A stretch of DNA of 64,000 nt from Loxodes magnus (GCA_946699065.1 CAMPDV010000509.1:62001-126000), one strand, 5' to 3'. Shown: positions 10,927 through 23,976, counted from the first letter of the stretch. Made by a program: numbers and translations. Notes: generated by a model not told the origin, from the sequence alone.

Positions 10927-11509
10927 CTCTTATAAGAGGAACAGAACTAAAGACTTTAGCTAAGTTGTTTAGTAGTATTAAACTTTAAATTGTTTTAAGA
11001 TTGTTAAATATTTTAATATAATTACAATAAACAAGCAAACATATTAAATAAAGGGCTATTTTACATCTACATAATTTCATATAAAATATCTTATTCAATA
11101 ACTAAAAAGAATTTAACTTTATAAAAGAGATTTCCTTTTATTTTATTAATCAATTACCTTATTAAAGTTTTAGTTTAAGTTGATCTAATAGTTTTCTTTC
11201 TCTTGATTAATGCACTTTTATAATTATTGAATATCTCTTATAAAGTACTATCATTATATTATACTTCTACTCTACTTTTAATAGAACTTTATTAAATATT
11301 AAATCTTAAATCTTAATATAAAGACTTTAAAGCTTTAGCTTGTTTGAACAATTAGAATTTCCGCTGAATCTATAAGATTATTTTACTAGATATGTCCAGT
11401 AAATTGAGCCTTCTCTTATACTCAAATATAAATTGAGTGCCTTATATGATTTAAATTGTATATTACTAAACAACTTAATTAAGGTTTAACTTTAGTTCCT
11501 CTTATAATA
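10927..11509. mobile_element. MITE-like element, copy 1 (583 bp)
   Basis: The ends are inverted: CTCTTATAAGAGGAAC at the left against GTTCCTCTTATAATAG at the right. The inverted similarity extends 60-70 bp inward through an AAGTTGTTTAGTA block. The interior is AT-rich with no protein motif. Copies sit at the same position in units II and III, so it inserted before those duplications. No flanking target duplication is clear. Confidence 0.65.
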
Positions 11510-11534
11510 GTAAATTTAAGAAATAAGGATAGAG

Positions 11535-11790
11535 ATATCTTTAATTATCTTAGCTAATTCTAAGCTAATTAATATTATTACTCTTATATTTAAATTAACT
11601 AAACTGTTTTAAACTTAATCTTTAATTGTAATGATGTTGAAGTCATGTTTAAATCTTAGTTTGAATCTATTTTAATCAAAGAGTTATATAATCTGCTATA
11701 GTTATAAATCTTATACTTATCTTTAAATGCTTACTTTATTAATTTATATAAGTGTTATTTTAGTTTTTTAATCTAAAATAGTTATTTCTC
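11535..11790 (-). repeat. Arm repeat, U2-1
   Basis: Copy of the arm repeat in left-arm orientation immediately before gene U2-1, starting near ATCTTTAATTATCTTAGC. Confidence 0.6.
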
Positions 11791-11879
11791 TATTAGTTAT
11801 TAGATTATATTTATAGCTAGTTATATACTAGTAATAGAAAACGCTATCTTTCTTACTCTATCATATTTCTTGATTATAT

Positions 11880-14800
11880 TTCTATGATATCTTAAAAGAG
11901 AAATTAATTAATATTAAGTTTTTAATCAAGTTTCGTAATCAAAACTAGTCTGCAGATATAATAATAGGACTAAAAGAGTAACCAATATAGATAATAGAAA
12001 GGTGAAAGAGTTAAATTAGGATTAAAAAATCTAAACTTACAGAAGTAGCAAGTTATAATATAATTTTGTGACCAGTTGAGTTAAAGGTAGATGCGAGCAT
12101 AAAGCAATAACTAGAAAATGTATCTGATAATATAGAAATTGAAACTAGATTGTGATTTAATTTAGTTGAAGAGTATTGTAGATTAAAATGCTGTTTTGGT
12201 TTAAGATTTGGCTAGATAAGCTTATTATATCTACATATAGATTTAAGTTTCAAGTTTGCAAGATTAAGTTAATTAACGTTGGGATTGATAAAAAAATTAA
12301 AATAGCTAACCCTGGAGAGTTAGAATAGAATTATATGAAAGGTATAGATAAAGCTAAAAGAATATAAGGATCTGCTGAGAGATAAAATTAAAAAAGTATA
12401 AGCTAGTGATTATAGAATAGAAGTGAAATTAATTCTGAAAAGCTGAGGGTGAAAATGAGCTCTTAGGACTTATCGTTTGCTTATCATATTGTAGACTACA
12501 TCCTTAAAATTGGAGACTCTACAGCAGACTTTTAATCTTTCATATAATTATTTCTTATTTGCTCTAGAAACTTGTTGAAACTAATATTGAACTGAGGTAT
12601 TTTCAAAGAAGAAGATTAGGATTCAATGGGATAAATCCATACAAAGTTCTCAATGTCAATAATACTAAAACAAAAAAAAGAAAAGAAAAGCAGTACAAGT
12701 GGAAAGCTGAAGAACATTTAAAGCAAATCTCTAAATTATTAAGAAGTAATCTTTCAAATATATATTACTAACTCCATTATTTCTAGTCTTAAGTTTTTTT
12801 AATACTAAGAAAGTTAAAAAAGCATTAGCTATCAAAGTACTCTTATGTTGTCTCATAATAAAACCTTCAATAATTATTTTATAGATCACTTACAGATAAT
12901 AGAATTAGATACTTGTCTTAAGAAAGACAGATATGTAAGAATTATCCTAGCACTTTAAAAACAGTTAGCTTAGGAATAAAGATTATTTGCTTACTAATGT
13001 GATTGGATATACTAATAGTGTGGAATGTATTTAAAAGGATAGGCAATTTAAAGAAATTTATATTTAAAGGGAGAGAAAAATAAAATTTTGCTGTATAGTT
13101 GCTTTACTTCTAACGATATGCACACATAGATAAAATGAAATAAAAAGCTTGAATTGCCCAGATGACTTAATCTAAATTACAAGACTAGGAAATAGACTTA
13201 GAAAATGGGCGGCCCTGGAAAAATTTAGATCTTTAAAGGATTTAGAAAAAATAGCACCTCATATAATAACAAAAACTTGAGAAACCAAAAGAAAAGCTGG
13301 TAAGGTAAGGATCTTAGACTATTGATAAAGTTTAAGAAAGTAAGGCAATTACAAATATAATAAATAGTACTATTCACTTTCTAATAAAAATTTCAAAAAA
13401 CTATATCTCGTAAATAAAAAACCTTAAAGAACTCTTATTAGTAATAAAAATTAGAAAGGAATAAGGAAGTATCTACAAAGACAAACAAAGGAAGTAAAAC
13501 TTTAATATCAGTAAAGCTTAAAAAGGATTTTTAAGATATATAATAGGAAAGTTTTAATGCAAAGATTCAATAAAAGAATATATAGTATTGAGAAGAAATA
13601 GTAGACCTTATTATTTCCATAGGTAAATATAGAATTTTGATTGTAGATATAGGATTAAAATAGAGAATAGATAAAATCCAGGATAAATTAAGAATTAATC
13701 TTGGTTACTCTAAAATAATTGCTTGAAATTTCATATATGTAGCAAAGACTTACTGGAGGATCTGAAATTGGGAATGGGGATAGTTTAATTGAAAAGAAAA
13801 AAGGCAAAATTGGATGAGAGAAGTAAAGGGTACTGGCTAGATATAAATGAGTTTAAGAAGAAACGAGAAAATGAAAAACTTTAAATCCTGAAAATGAGTT
13901 ATTTAGATGAAACATCTTTCAACGGAAAGATTAAAAGTATAAATTATAGAGATAATAATTAGAGAAATAAACAATAAAAATTACTGTTATTTCTTTAGAT
14001 TTGATGAAGAAACTTAAAATTACATTTGACAAATAAGTTGCAGGATAAAGCAATAGTTCAATAGAAAAAACGAAAATAAAAGAGATAATAAAAAGGGATA
14101 TTTGGTATAGCAGATTTTGATTATCGTTAGTCTAGTAAATTATTTAATTTGTATTACTAGATGAGAAAAGTTACATAAAATTAGAGAAAATACTTAAATA
14201 GAATTTTTAAACTTGAAGATTATTAGAGAGAATTTAAAAAAATTTGGATAAAGTTAAGGTGAAGAGCTTGTTTTAATCTTCTCTTTACATAATTTAATCA
14301 AAGAAATTAATAAAAAGATACTGAGCCTACTACAAAACTGCGAACATAAGAATGGTATTTCAAACCTAAAGAAAACTTTCAGATAAGTATATAGCAAGTT
14401 TAATATAAGAAAAGCTTAATCATAAAGTATAAAGCACAATATTTCAAGAAAATTTAACTGAAATGAACGAAAAATATTCAATTCTAAGACAATTTTATAA
14501 GTTCAAGTTAGTTTATTTAATCTAGATTAGGCTAGAACCAAAATCAGCTAAACCAAAAAAATAAAGTGAATAAAATTAAAAATACAAAAATATTCAATAG
14601 ATAAAGCTAAACCAGATTTTAGAAGTTTTTCATTAGAAATTCTATTCTTTTAATAGTCAAATACTTAAATCTAAAAGTATGAAGGAGAAATTAATACTTG
14701 GTCTATGCAGGCAAAGCAAGGTTAAAATTACTAGCTGTTTAAAATAAATGGCAGTAAAAAACTAAAAGTGGCAAAAAGGAAGTAGAAGTAAGAATCTTAA

Positions 14801-14910
14801 TGAATCAGCTTGGAAGGAAAATTTTGTAAGATTTCAGCAAAATAAATGAAATTTATATGGAAGAGGTAACAATGGAGCATTTTCCTGTATTAATTGAGTG
14901 TTTGTTTACC
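11880..14910 (+). CDS. Family U gene, U2-1 copy, about 1000-residue unknown protein
   Basis: A large plus-strand gene preceding RBK2. Motifs shared with U1, U2 and U3 copies include a SWGWK-type motif with two TGA Trp codons (near 12430), LKIGDSTADF and HICSKDLLEDLKLG (near 13740). Further on are YWLDINEFKKKRENEK, FNGKIKS, and the tail EGEINTWSMQ and ESQWISLEGK (near 14790). The product looks soluble, Lys/Gln-rich and largely helical. I recognise no known domain. Exact start and stop are undetermined because no codon is an unconditional stop. Parts read in different frames, so an intact frame is not proven. Confidence 0.5.
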
Positions 14911-15308
14911 TAATTTATATCTAAAATTAGTATTGCTTTAAATAACTTACCAAAAAGACTAAATTTATCTGATATTGAAGCAAGATTAATCTCAGATAAA
15001 TATCAGTTTCTAATTTTGTAACATATATTTCCCTTGTAATATAATTAAACTCTTAAATCTTAATTAGTTTTTAAAGATCAGTTATATTCTAAACATAAGT
15101 TATTCTCCTCATTTTTTATCTTTTCTATCTGTTCTCTTTAAGAAATCTAGTTAATTTACCTTCTAATTTATATAATTAAATAAAATAAAGTTTCTTTACT
15201 AACTGCTTATTTGATATTCAATTATTATTACATTTAAAGTCTTCAATCATTAATTAAAAGCTTGATTTAACTTTCATTTAAATAGAATATTATTTTAAAT
15301 TTATAAAA
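14911..15308 (+). promoter_or_regulatory. Upstream region of RBK2
   Basis: About 400 AT-rich bases conserved with the other RBK leaders, including the CTTTCATTTAAATAGAA block before the start. No coding signal is seen. Confidence 0.4.
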
Positions 15309-17619
15309 ATGTAGGCAACTACATGTTCGATATGTGATGATGAGTTTAATGAGACTAGTAAGAAACCTAGAGAAATGGAGTGTAAATGTATAGCTTGTGA
15401 AAAATGTCTAAATACAATGTATAAAAAGACTAATATGATATTTTGTGTTCTTCATAACTTCAGGTCGACTAAATTAGTGCAGGAACTTAAAACAGTAGAA
15501 ATTAAAGCTTAAAATTAGTGTTAAGAACATTAACTTGAATTAAAATATATATGTCCCAAAGATAATTAACTTATATGTAGTACTTGCTTATTATCAACTC
15601 ACAATCACGAAGTTTTACTTATATAGGAAAAAATTAAGGGTTTATAGGAGGAAATTAATACAAAACTTAAATTATTACAAGAAAATATACAGTTATAACA
15701 TAAGAGAATGTCCTTTAATAAAGATCAATAATCAATAAGCTAATAAAAATTTGTTACTAGAAATATGATTTTAAAAGCAAATGACCAATTACTTTCCTAA
15801 ATTTTTTCTAATATTTAAAATTTATTTAACAAAAATTTTAGTTTATTCGATGAATAAGAATAAAAGGTATAATCCAATTTGTAGAAAGTTCATAGTATTT
15901 AAAAGCAAATAAAGATATAGCCTAGCTTGAAGAAACAACTATAGATCAGTGTGAGTTAAAGAAACTGAAGATATATAATTTATAAAAGCAATTACTTAAC
16001 TAGGAATAAAACTAGCAGGATTGGAACATTTAAGATTAAGAAAGCTAAAGTACTTATAAAACATTGTTTTATAAGATTTATATGAAAGTGAGTTGTTCTA
16101 AGAATAAAGAGAAAAAAGAGATATTTAAAAATATAACTTAGAAGATAGAATATCAAATCTTAATTAAAAACTAACTGATTATGCTTAATAGTTATAAAAT
16201 CTAAACGAAGAACAAAAAAATAATAAAAATAAGATAATTTAACTAGAGAAAGAAAATTAAAAATAAATTATATAGATTTAAGAACAACTTGAATAGATAA
16301 AAAACTTGTAGGAGAGAAATTAAATCGTGAGAACTTAAATAGATGAATTGAAATAATAAAATACTAAGCTTAATCAAACAGTTTAGACATAAATTTAATA
16401 AACATAAGAATTAGAATAAATTAAATAGACCTTGAATTAAAAGAGCAAGGAATAGAAAAGCCAAATAAGAAATTTATAAGTGAATAATTAAACTCTAAAT
16501 GAAAATATAGAGTCATTAACTTAATAGAAAACAATTTAAGAGTAAGAAATAAGAGAAAAGTAGTAATAAATTTAAAATTTAACAGAAAAAGTACAATTAC
16601 TAAGTTAATTAAATGAAGAGAAAGAATAAATAAAAATATAATTATCCCAATAAAAAGATTTAATAAGATGAATTATTATAAATTAAGAGTTAAAACTAGA
16701 TAAGAGTTTTGAAATAATAACTATTAGAAACAATAATAAATCTTCTATACAGTTAACTAATTATTTAAGAATAAAACAAGGATCTAATATCATTCAATCA
16801 GCAAATATATCAGTATAACCTTAAACTTAGACTTAGTCAGCAGTATCTAATTTGTAAAATTTATATTAAAATAATACTTCATGCTATTAAGCTAGTAATA
16901 ATTAGATAATTTTAGTAGGAGGATCAGATTAAAATAGATATTAAAAGAATGTTTTAAAAATAGAAAATAATTAAATAGTAAATCAATATAATTTAATATT
17001 TCCCAGAAAAAGAACTTCATTATCATACGATAATTTAAATATCATTTATATTATTGGGGGACGTGATGCTTAAGATAAATATATGAACGAATGTGAGATA
17101 TATGATATAAAAAATAATAAAGTTAGTTAAATATCACAACATTTATATAAAGGAGAACGACATGGAACTTTTTATGCATATGATATGATATTTACATTTG
17201 GAGGATATTATAATATAAATAACTCATATCAAAAAGAAGATTACATATGCTTTTATGATATAATAATTAATAAATGATAATAATCAGCAACAATTAAATT
17301 ACCAAAAGAAGCAGAATGAGTATCAACAATTTATATATAAGAAAAAGAATAAGTATTTATATATGATAATGAAAATTATTTAAAATAAACATTATCATTT
17401 GACTGAAAAAATATAATAGATAATGGTGAATCATTTCCTTAAATTGGTTGATCGTTTTGATATAATGGAATTTATGCTAAAAATAAAATATGAATGTACT
17501 CTTCATAATCTAATAAGCAAGATATTTTATATTATTATGATATAAATGTAGCAAGCAATAGAAAATGGGAAAAGTGTTAGTTATGAAACAGTAATATAAA
17601 CATATTTAATCTTATTTGA
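15309..17619 (+). pseudogene. RBK2, frameshifted copy
   Basis: Full-length copy of the RBK gene, near-identical to RBK3. The RING-like cluster and B-box (C-x2-H, C-x2-D, C-x2-C, H-x-H) are intact. The distance from ATG to the aligned terminal TGA is 2311 bases, not a multiple of three. Against RBK3 it lacks one base near 15915 (AAATAAAGATATAG versus AGATAAATGATATAG) and gains two near 16060. The Kelch part is therefore out of frame with the N-terminus unless recoded. The TGA Trp codons of the Kelch repeats are retained. Confidence 0.75.
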
Positions 17620-17809
17620 TTAATTTTATTAAATTACCTAATAATTTATACTTAATTTAATAACTTTTAATTACATAGAATAGTGCATAAATCTTATTAC
17701 TAAATAATTATAATAGAAATAATAAAAAATAGCTTAATTGATTCTAAATATCATAAAAAACAGAAATTAAATTAATTTTATTAATTAAAACTTGTAAAAA
17801 TGAAACTGG

Positions 17810-18660
17810 GCTTTTGATTTAATAAAGAAGAAATTTTTAAATAAAGTAATAATAAAAAAAGGATATTAAGTCCTTTAAAGATAGATAGAAATGTCTTAGA
17901 AGTATTAGATCTATGGAAGGTTGAAGAAAATAATTTTATTAGAGAATTAAAACATTTTTTTAGAACTTAAAAGAGAGAATTTGCTTACTAAAATAAGATA
18001 ATAAAAAGCCCTTAAAAATTAAAAATTTTAAATAAAAATATGACTAAAGAAAGAGATCTCCAAACTTAATGATATATTTAAAGAAATTTAAAGAATAAAA
18101 CTTAATATCGATAATTAAAGTAGCCCATTATTAAAAAAATAGGGATTTATATTGTTGAAACGTAATAGAAAATTATAATTAAAGCGAAAATTGAAGAAGT
18201 AGACAAATTGCAATAAAATGAATCTATAAAACTGATTTGATTAAAATAAATACAACTAAATTAAAAAAAATAAAAATTCATTGAGAGAAAGACAATATAA
18301 TTAAATCAACTTATCATTTAGATAATATTGTGAGTTATTCTGTAAGTGGAAGAAGGAAAATATTAAGAATAGTGAAGAACTATAGCAAGATTAATTACAT
18401 TAATGGATATTAGTATAGAAGATGTTTGCATCTCATTATGCATCTTACTGAATGTTAAATGGAAAATAAATAAACATTTCTTGACTTTTATATCTTATTA
18501 ATTTTATTAAATGAATACTTATATTTATAAAATAGAATATTATGATTAGCATACTCTGATAAATCAAAAAAATTCGGGAGATCGAAAATAGAGATAATAT
18601 AGAAATCAATTAAGTGAAAAGTTTTCGTTTGAAAACATTTCAATTAAATTATGCTTTTTT
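17810..18660 (+). pseudogene. G2 copy 2
   Basis: Begins MKLGFWFNKEEIFKQ with TGA as the Trp, and continues in the same frame through RNVLEVLDLWKVEENN, the best N-terminus of the family. The C-terminal HTH-like block (SKKFGRSKIEIIQKS) is present but in another frame, so the copy is probably broken. It sits about 190 bases after RBK2. Confidence 0.45.
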
Positions 18661-18864
18661 AATTTCCTTTAATATTTAATATTTGTAAAAATTCCTTCAA
18701 GTTTATTTATTAATTTATTTTTACTTATGTTAAATTAAGATTCTTCTTGGTGTAAAATTAGTTTTCTATTATATCTATTTTTTTGTTTTAATATGGAGAT
18801 TCAGGAATCAGATCTTTTTTTATTATTATTCTAAACTGCGGTTTATCAAATGTCAACACCTTCA

Positions 18865-20780
18865 TTTAACTCCTTGATTTAAGTTATTAGGATCTTAGTC
18901 TCCTATCTCAGTTGTAATAGTTCCTTTTAATAGTACATACTCAAGGCTATTCCGTCTTTCCCTTAGAAGTAGTATAGTTACTTTTGTAATATAGACATTT
19001 AGACAGGAATAATATTTATATATCATGATATGCAATTCAAACGTAGAAAAGGAAGTAAAACTATAAGTAACTGAAGAAAAACAATGAGATAAGATAAAAT
19101 ATATTAACATTAATGTCTCATAACTAACATTTTTCCCACTTCCTACTGCTTGCTGCATTTATATCATAGTAATATAACATCCGCTGTTGATAAAAAGATG
19201 GCATGTACATTCATACTTTATTTTTATTATAAATCCCATTATATCAAAACGATGAACCAATATTAGGAAATGCTTCTCCGTTATCTGTTATAGTTTTTCA
19301 ATCAAACAACAATGCTTACTAAAAGCAATTGTTATTATCCCATATAAGCACTTATTCCTTTTCTTATATATAAATGACTGATACAGATGAGGCTTATTTT
19401 TGTAATTTTATCGTAGTGGATTGTTGCCATTTATTAGTTGTTATATCATAAAAGCATATATAATCTCTGCTTTAATTAGAGTTGATTATATTGTAATCTC
19501 CTCCGAGTGTAAATATCATATCATATGCATAACTAATTCCATGTAGTACTCCTTTATATATATGTTGTGCTATTAAAAGGCATTTATTATTATTGATATC
19601 ATATACCTCAAATTCGTTCAAGTAATTGCCTTAAGCATCTAATCCTCCTATAATATAGATGGCATTTAAATTATCAAATGATAATGAAGCTTTCTTTCTG
19701 GGGAATAGTAAATTTGAATGTTTTACTATTTTATCGCTTTCTATCTTTAAAACATTCTACATGTTCGTGCTTTAATCTTACACTCCTATTAAAATTATCT
19801 AACTGTTACTAGTCTAATAACAGGAAGTATAATTTTAATATAAAATTGACTAATTGAATACTACTGACTAAACATATGTTTAAGATGATATGCTTTTTGA
19901 CTATATAATATTTGATGCTTGCTTTATTCTTAAATATTTAGTTCACTGTATGGAAGACTTGTTGTTGTTTCTATAAGCTATTATATCAAAACTCTTTCCT
20001 TATTTTAATTCTTAACTTCATTGTAATTATCTTAGTAAATATTTTTATTGTATCAGTTGCATTTTTATTTATTCTCTCTCTTCGTTTTGCTAACTTAGTA
20101 ATTGAACTTTCTCTGTTAAATTTTAAATTTATTATGTCTTTTCTCTTATTTCTTAGTCTAAAGCTATTTTCTATTATGTAAGCTATTCTATGTTCTCATT
20201 AAGGGTTTAATTATTCAAATTTCTATTCCCTATCAGCTCTTCTAGTTACTTGTTCTTTTAACTTAAGGTCTTGCTAACTTATTCTAGTTCTTCTTTTATT
20301 ATGTTTTTGTCTTAATCATTTAGTTTAGCTCTGAATTTTATTAAGTCAGTTCATCTTTTTACTTCCTCATGCTTTAATTTTCCTCCTACAAGTTTTTTAT
20401 CTACTCACTCTGTTCTTAAATATTTAAGCTTTATTTCTAATTGTCTTCTTCTAGTTATACTATCTTATCTCTACTACTTCTTTACTCTTAATTTAGACTT
20501 TACAACTACTAAGCATAATCAGTTAACATTGAATTCAGTTTCGATATTCTATCTTCTTATTAACTCCTTTAAATATCCATTTTTCCCTTTATTCTCAGAA
20601 CAACTTGCTTTCATATAGTTCTTACAAGACATTTTTATACACATTTTAGCTCTCTTAACTCTATATATTCCATTCCTACTATTTTTGGTCCTATTTATGC
20701 AACTGTTCTCATAACCTATCTATCTTCTATCTCTTTAACTCACACTGATCTATAGTTGTTTCTGCAATTTATTGCAAGCA
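18865..20780 (-). pseudogene. Inverted, N-truncated RBK copy 1
   Basis: The minus strand reads the RBK coiled coil and the complete Kelch region. It lacks the RING-like cluster and B-box: homology fades upstream of the ETTIDQCE-like segment near 20765. It is diverged from the direct copies but keeps the Kelch hallmarks (YIIGG, FTLGG, NKWQQ, FDWK, FWYNGIY, KVWMY, RKWEKC). NKWQQ is written with TGG CAA CAA at 19431-19439, where RBK1 has TGA TAA TAA. This is the clearest code evidence in the window. The frame is good across the Kelch part. With no clear start or zinc domains it is called a pseudogene. Confidence 0.7.
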
Positions 20781-20954
20781 TTATTTAAGTTTCCCTCTTT
20801 AATTTGATTTTAAATAAGATCCTAAGTTATCTACTCTTATTTAGTTTAATTCTCTTTCTTATACAATTAGCAAATATCTAAACTTCTATTATGATAGTCT
20901 TATTTATTATAGCTTAAAAAAGATGACTTAAAAAAGCAAAAATCTTAAAATAAA
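20781..20954. other. Junction between inverted RBK and ORF1-like element
   Basis: AT-rich sequence of unclear origin linking the truncated 5' end of the inverted RBK copy to the ORF1-like element. Minus-strand coiled-coil-like reading may continue here but is not conserved. Confidence 0.3.
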
Positions 20955-21704
20955 ATGAGCAATCAACAATAAGATAAACTCATTGAAATTTACTCTTTGA
21001 TAGCTGATATTAAAAAGCTTTAAGATTCAGTTTAAGACTTAACCTAAAGGGTTAGTTCATTAGCTAGTACTATCACTCAGCTTTATAACGAAAACATTTG
21101 GCTAAAAATGGAAATCTCTCTCAAACCTTCAATGCTCTTCTTAGCAAAGAAATGAAAAAATTCAAGCAAATTGAAAAATTGAATCATAACAATCAACTAA
21201 TTTCGAATCCTTAATATGATCCTATGGAAGTAGAAAATGAAATTAAACCAATTCCCACGAAGAAAATTAAAATAATATAACGCTACTGAAAATACTAAAA
21301 GATAGAGTACATTTCAAGAAACTGTACAATTAAATGCTTTTATTGCTAAAAAATCTGACATATCTTCATAGATTGTTATTACTTCAAGAGAAAATAATAA
21401 TAAGAAAACTGAAATACTTGGATCAAATAACATAAACTATACTGCTCCAAAGAAGGTTAACTTTACAAGAAAGAGTTATACAGCAGTGATTAATTATTGC
21501 AGGATATTATAAATGCTTAAAATAGGAGAGCGAGGTAAATTTTAGGTAATAATTGAGATTGAAGCAAAATACCAATCATTAAGAAGGATTATTTCTGTGA
21601 AAATCGGTATGCAATAGAAGAGCAAGATTCTGGAGAATTCTTGAATTTTTGAATCAATTTATAAACATACTCGTGATAAACCTAACGAGGATGATTCACG
21701 TTAA
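20955..21704 (+). mobile_element. ORF1/Gag-like element with (ATT)n tail, copy 1 (broken)
   Basis: A roughly 250-codon gene starts MSNQQQDKLIEIYSLI. Its N-terminus is a strong coiled coil (DIKKLQDSVQDLTQRV), followed by a Lys-rich stretch with DPMEVENE, a motif it shares with the element at 45498-46325. The C-terminal third is basic (APKKVNFTRKSY, then IGERGKF). It ends just before a run of ATT repeats at 21708-21726, like the simple-repeat tails of some non-LTR elements. It is broken in about two places and identical in its duplicate at 34610. No reverse transcriptase lies beside it. It may equally be an orphan host gene. Confidence 0.5.
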
Positions 21705-21730
21705 TACATTATTATTATTATTATTTATAA
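21705..21730. repeat. (ATT)n short tandem repeat tail
   Basis: A short run of ATT units directly after the last codon of the ORF1-like frame, interpreted as the 3' tail of the element. Confidence 0.6.
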
Positions 21731-21739
21731 CAGATTTTT

Positions 21740-22896
21740 TACTTATTTAGTAGATAAAATTGATTATTAAGATCCTAGGATTAATTAAATTTAATTAAGG
21801 TCTATAAATTAAATTATCCTTTTATTAGTTAAAAATTATCTTTCATAATCAAATGTTTCATTAGCTTTCCTCAATTTTCTATTATATATAGTTATACTAA
21901 TTGTTTACTTAGACTAGATGGTTTATTTATCATAAATATCCAATTAATAGTAATTATTATTTAACTTTTATAATTAAATAATTTCTTTATTATTCTATCA
22001 TTTTATTAAATTCTTATTTCTATGCATTAAGATGTTATTCTTTTTGAACCTAGTCAGTATTTTAAATAAAAGCACTCCTATTACTATCCTATTATACTTC
22101 TAATTGCTACTTTAATGGTAAGTATTATCTAAACTACTTTAGATATCTTAATTATTAATAGATTTATACTTAGCTATTAATATAGCTCTTATATAGTTAA
22201 CTAATACTATTTTATTTCCTATCTTAATTATTTTGATAAGTCATTCTTATTTAACTCTATTCCATTAAATACTTAGATTTACTAGATATTTCTTTTAACT
22301 TTATATTTTCATATCTTCTCTAAATCCTTAGTATCTGATAAATCTTATCTATTTAACTGTATCTTATTTAGTTACTTTTTATATAGTGAAATAGGTATAG
22401 AGTGTAGTTACATATCTGACTTATAATATTTAACTGCTTAGTATAAGTAGAATTATTATGTTAGATTTCCTTATTATAGTAACTTTTCTATCTATTAACA
22501 GTTATCTTAAACTCTAATTTTTCCCTTATACCTTTGCTAAGTAAATCCCATCCAATTGTAAAACATTCTCCTACTTAATAAATTTGGTTTCTGGATGTGA
22601 TGTTTACTCTCATTATATACAGAGACTTAATAATATTACTTGTAGTATAGAGTTAAATGCTACTAGTAAATCTAACTAGGGTTTTTACTTCTATTCCTCT
22701 TATTAGCCTTAGATTAATATCTACTGTATCAAGAGATCTTTCAGTAACTTAGTTATACTTGTTAAACTTCAACTACAGAGCTAAGATTCTCTCCACCATC
22801 TCTCTCAAAAACATCCACATTCGTATTTTCTAGTTCTTCTACTTTTGACTTATAAATTCTAAATATAAAGTGGAAGATGTTTTTCTTCTATTACAT
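21740..22896 (-). CDS. Gene GX copy 1, unknown minus-strand protein
   Basis: Reads from Met at 22896 (MQQKKNIFHFIF) into KSKVEELENTNVDVFERDGG. Then follow a mixed region with ERSLDTVDINLRLIRGIEVK and GECFTIGWDLLSKGIREK, and a long Gln/Lys coiled coil with KYLMEQSQIRMTYQ and YINSQVQIYQQLRYLKQF. The later part is one consistent frame from about 22760 down to 21960. A shift after ENLSSVVEV separates it from the N-terminus, so the gene may be broken there. The family is not recognised. A partial inverted copy of its first part lies at 24440-24575. Confidence 0.5.
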
Positions 22897-23006
22897 GAAT
22901 ATATAGGAATAAGAATGGTATACTTAAATGAAATAGTAGATATTAAAGGTTATTATAATAAAGAGATGGTTTTGATATAAGGATTATATAATAACTATTA
23001 GCTTTT

Positions 23007-23292
23007 CTTTATAAGTAATAACTAGTTGCTACTTATATATTAGATACTATATTTCTAGTTGTTATCTTTAATTCTCTTAGCTAGTTCTAAAGCTAATTAA
23101 TATTATTACTCTAATATTTTAATTAACTAAACTGCTTTAAACTGAAACTTTAACTGTCATATTGTTGTAGTTGTATTTAAATCTTAGTTTTAATCTATTT
23201 TAAATCAACTAGTTATCTATCTGCTATAGTTATAAATCTAATATCTTTCTTTAAATGCTTATTTAATTACTTTTATAAGTGCTATTTTAAAC
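23007..23292 (+). repeat. Fold-back core R2, left arm
   Basis: Left arm of the largest fold-back core, paired with 23977-24238. It is essentially identical to the left arms at 9907 and 36668. Confidence 0.7.
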
Positions 23293-23976
23293 CTTTTAGC
23301 TTAGTAATCTATCTATCAATTATCAGATCCTACCTATAAGCTAGTCATAGATAACATTATCATAATCGATCATACTTCTTTATTATTCCCCATCCTATCT
23401 TTAATATCTTAAAGCCATATTAGCCAATATAAAGTCTTTTAATAAAAACTTAGTCTTAAGATATAATAATACCATAAAAAGGTTTACCAGTATAGAAGAT
23501 AGAATGGTGAATCAGCTAATGTAGGATAATAAAAATCTAAACTTTGTAGAAGTACCAAATTATAATATAAGCTAGTGACTAGATTGGATGCTAAATAGAA
23601 GGGAGTTGATAAAAATAACTAGGAAAGTTGCTTGATTAGATAAGAATCTGTAGCTCAACTTAGTCAAGGGATATCGAGGGTTAAAGAGCTATTCCAGTTT
23701 GAGATTTGACCGAGAAAACTAACCTTGTCGAAGTGCTCAACAAATTTAGTTTCTGTCTAGCAAGGTGTACACGAATAATGCTGACAATAGCTAACAAAAT
23801 TAAGCAGCTAAACTTGGAGATTTATATTAGGATTATATGAAAGGAAAGATAAAGCCAAATAGACTGTCAGGATCAATTGATAGATAAAATTAAAAGAAAG
23901 CAAGCAAAGTTTAAAGGGTAAGATGAAGTTAAAGAGATGATTGAGTGAGGAATAGCTATTTTAAACGAAAGAACTA
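23293..23976 (+). pseudogene. Loop of R2: N-terminal part of family U
   Basis: The plus strand reads RRQNGESANVG, YKLVTRLDAKQKGVDKNN and a SQGISRVKELFQFEI-type segment. These align with NLVARLDRRQMGVD in U1 and with QRQNGEIAKEDR in U3. A helical segment KIKQLNLEIYIRIIWKERQ then leads into the right arm. It looks like a family U gene whose C-terminal part was replaced by the arm. Confidence 0.45.

Noticed and set aside
18895-19158. Minus-strand 87-codon frame open under the standard code (repeated at 32550-32813)
   Set aside because: It is a shifted frame of the inverted Kelch gene. The real frame, with TGA as Trp, shows KWEKC and the DIN motif over the same bases.
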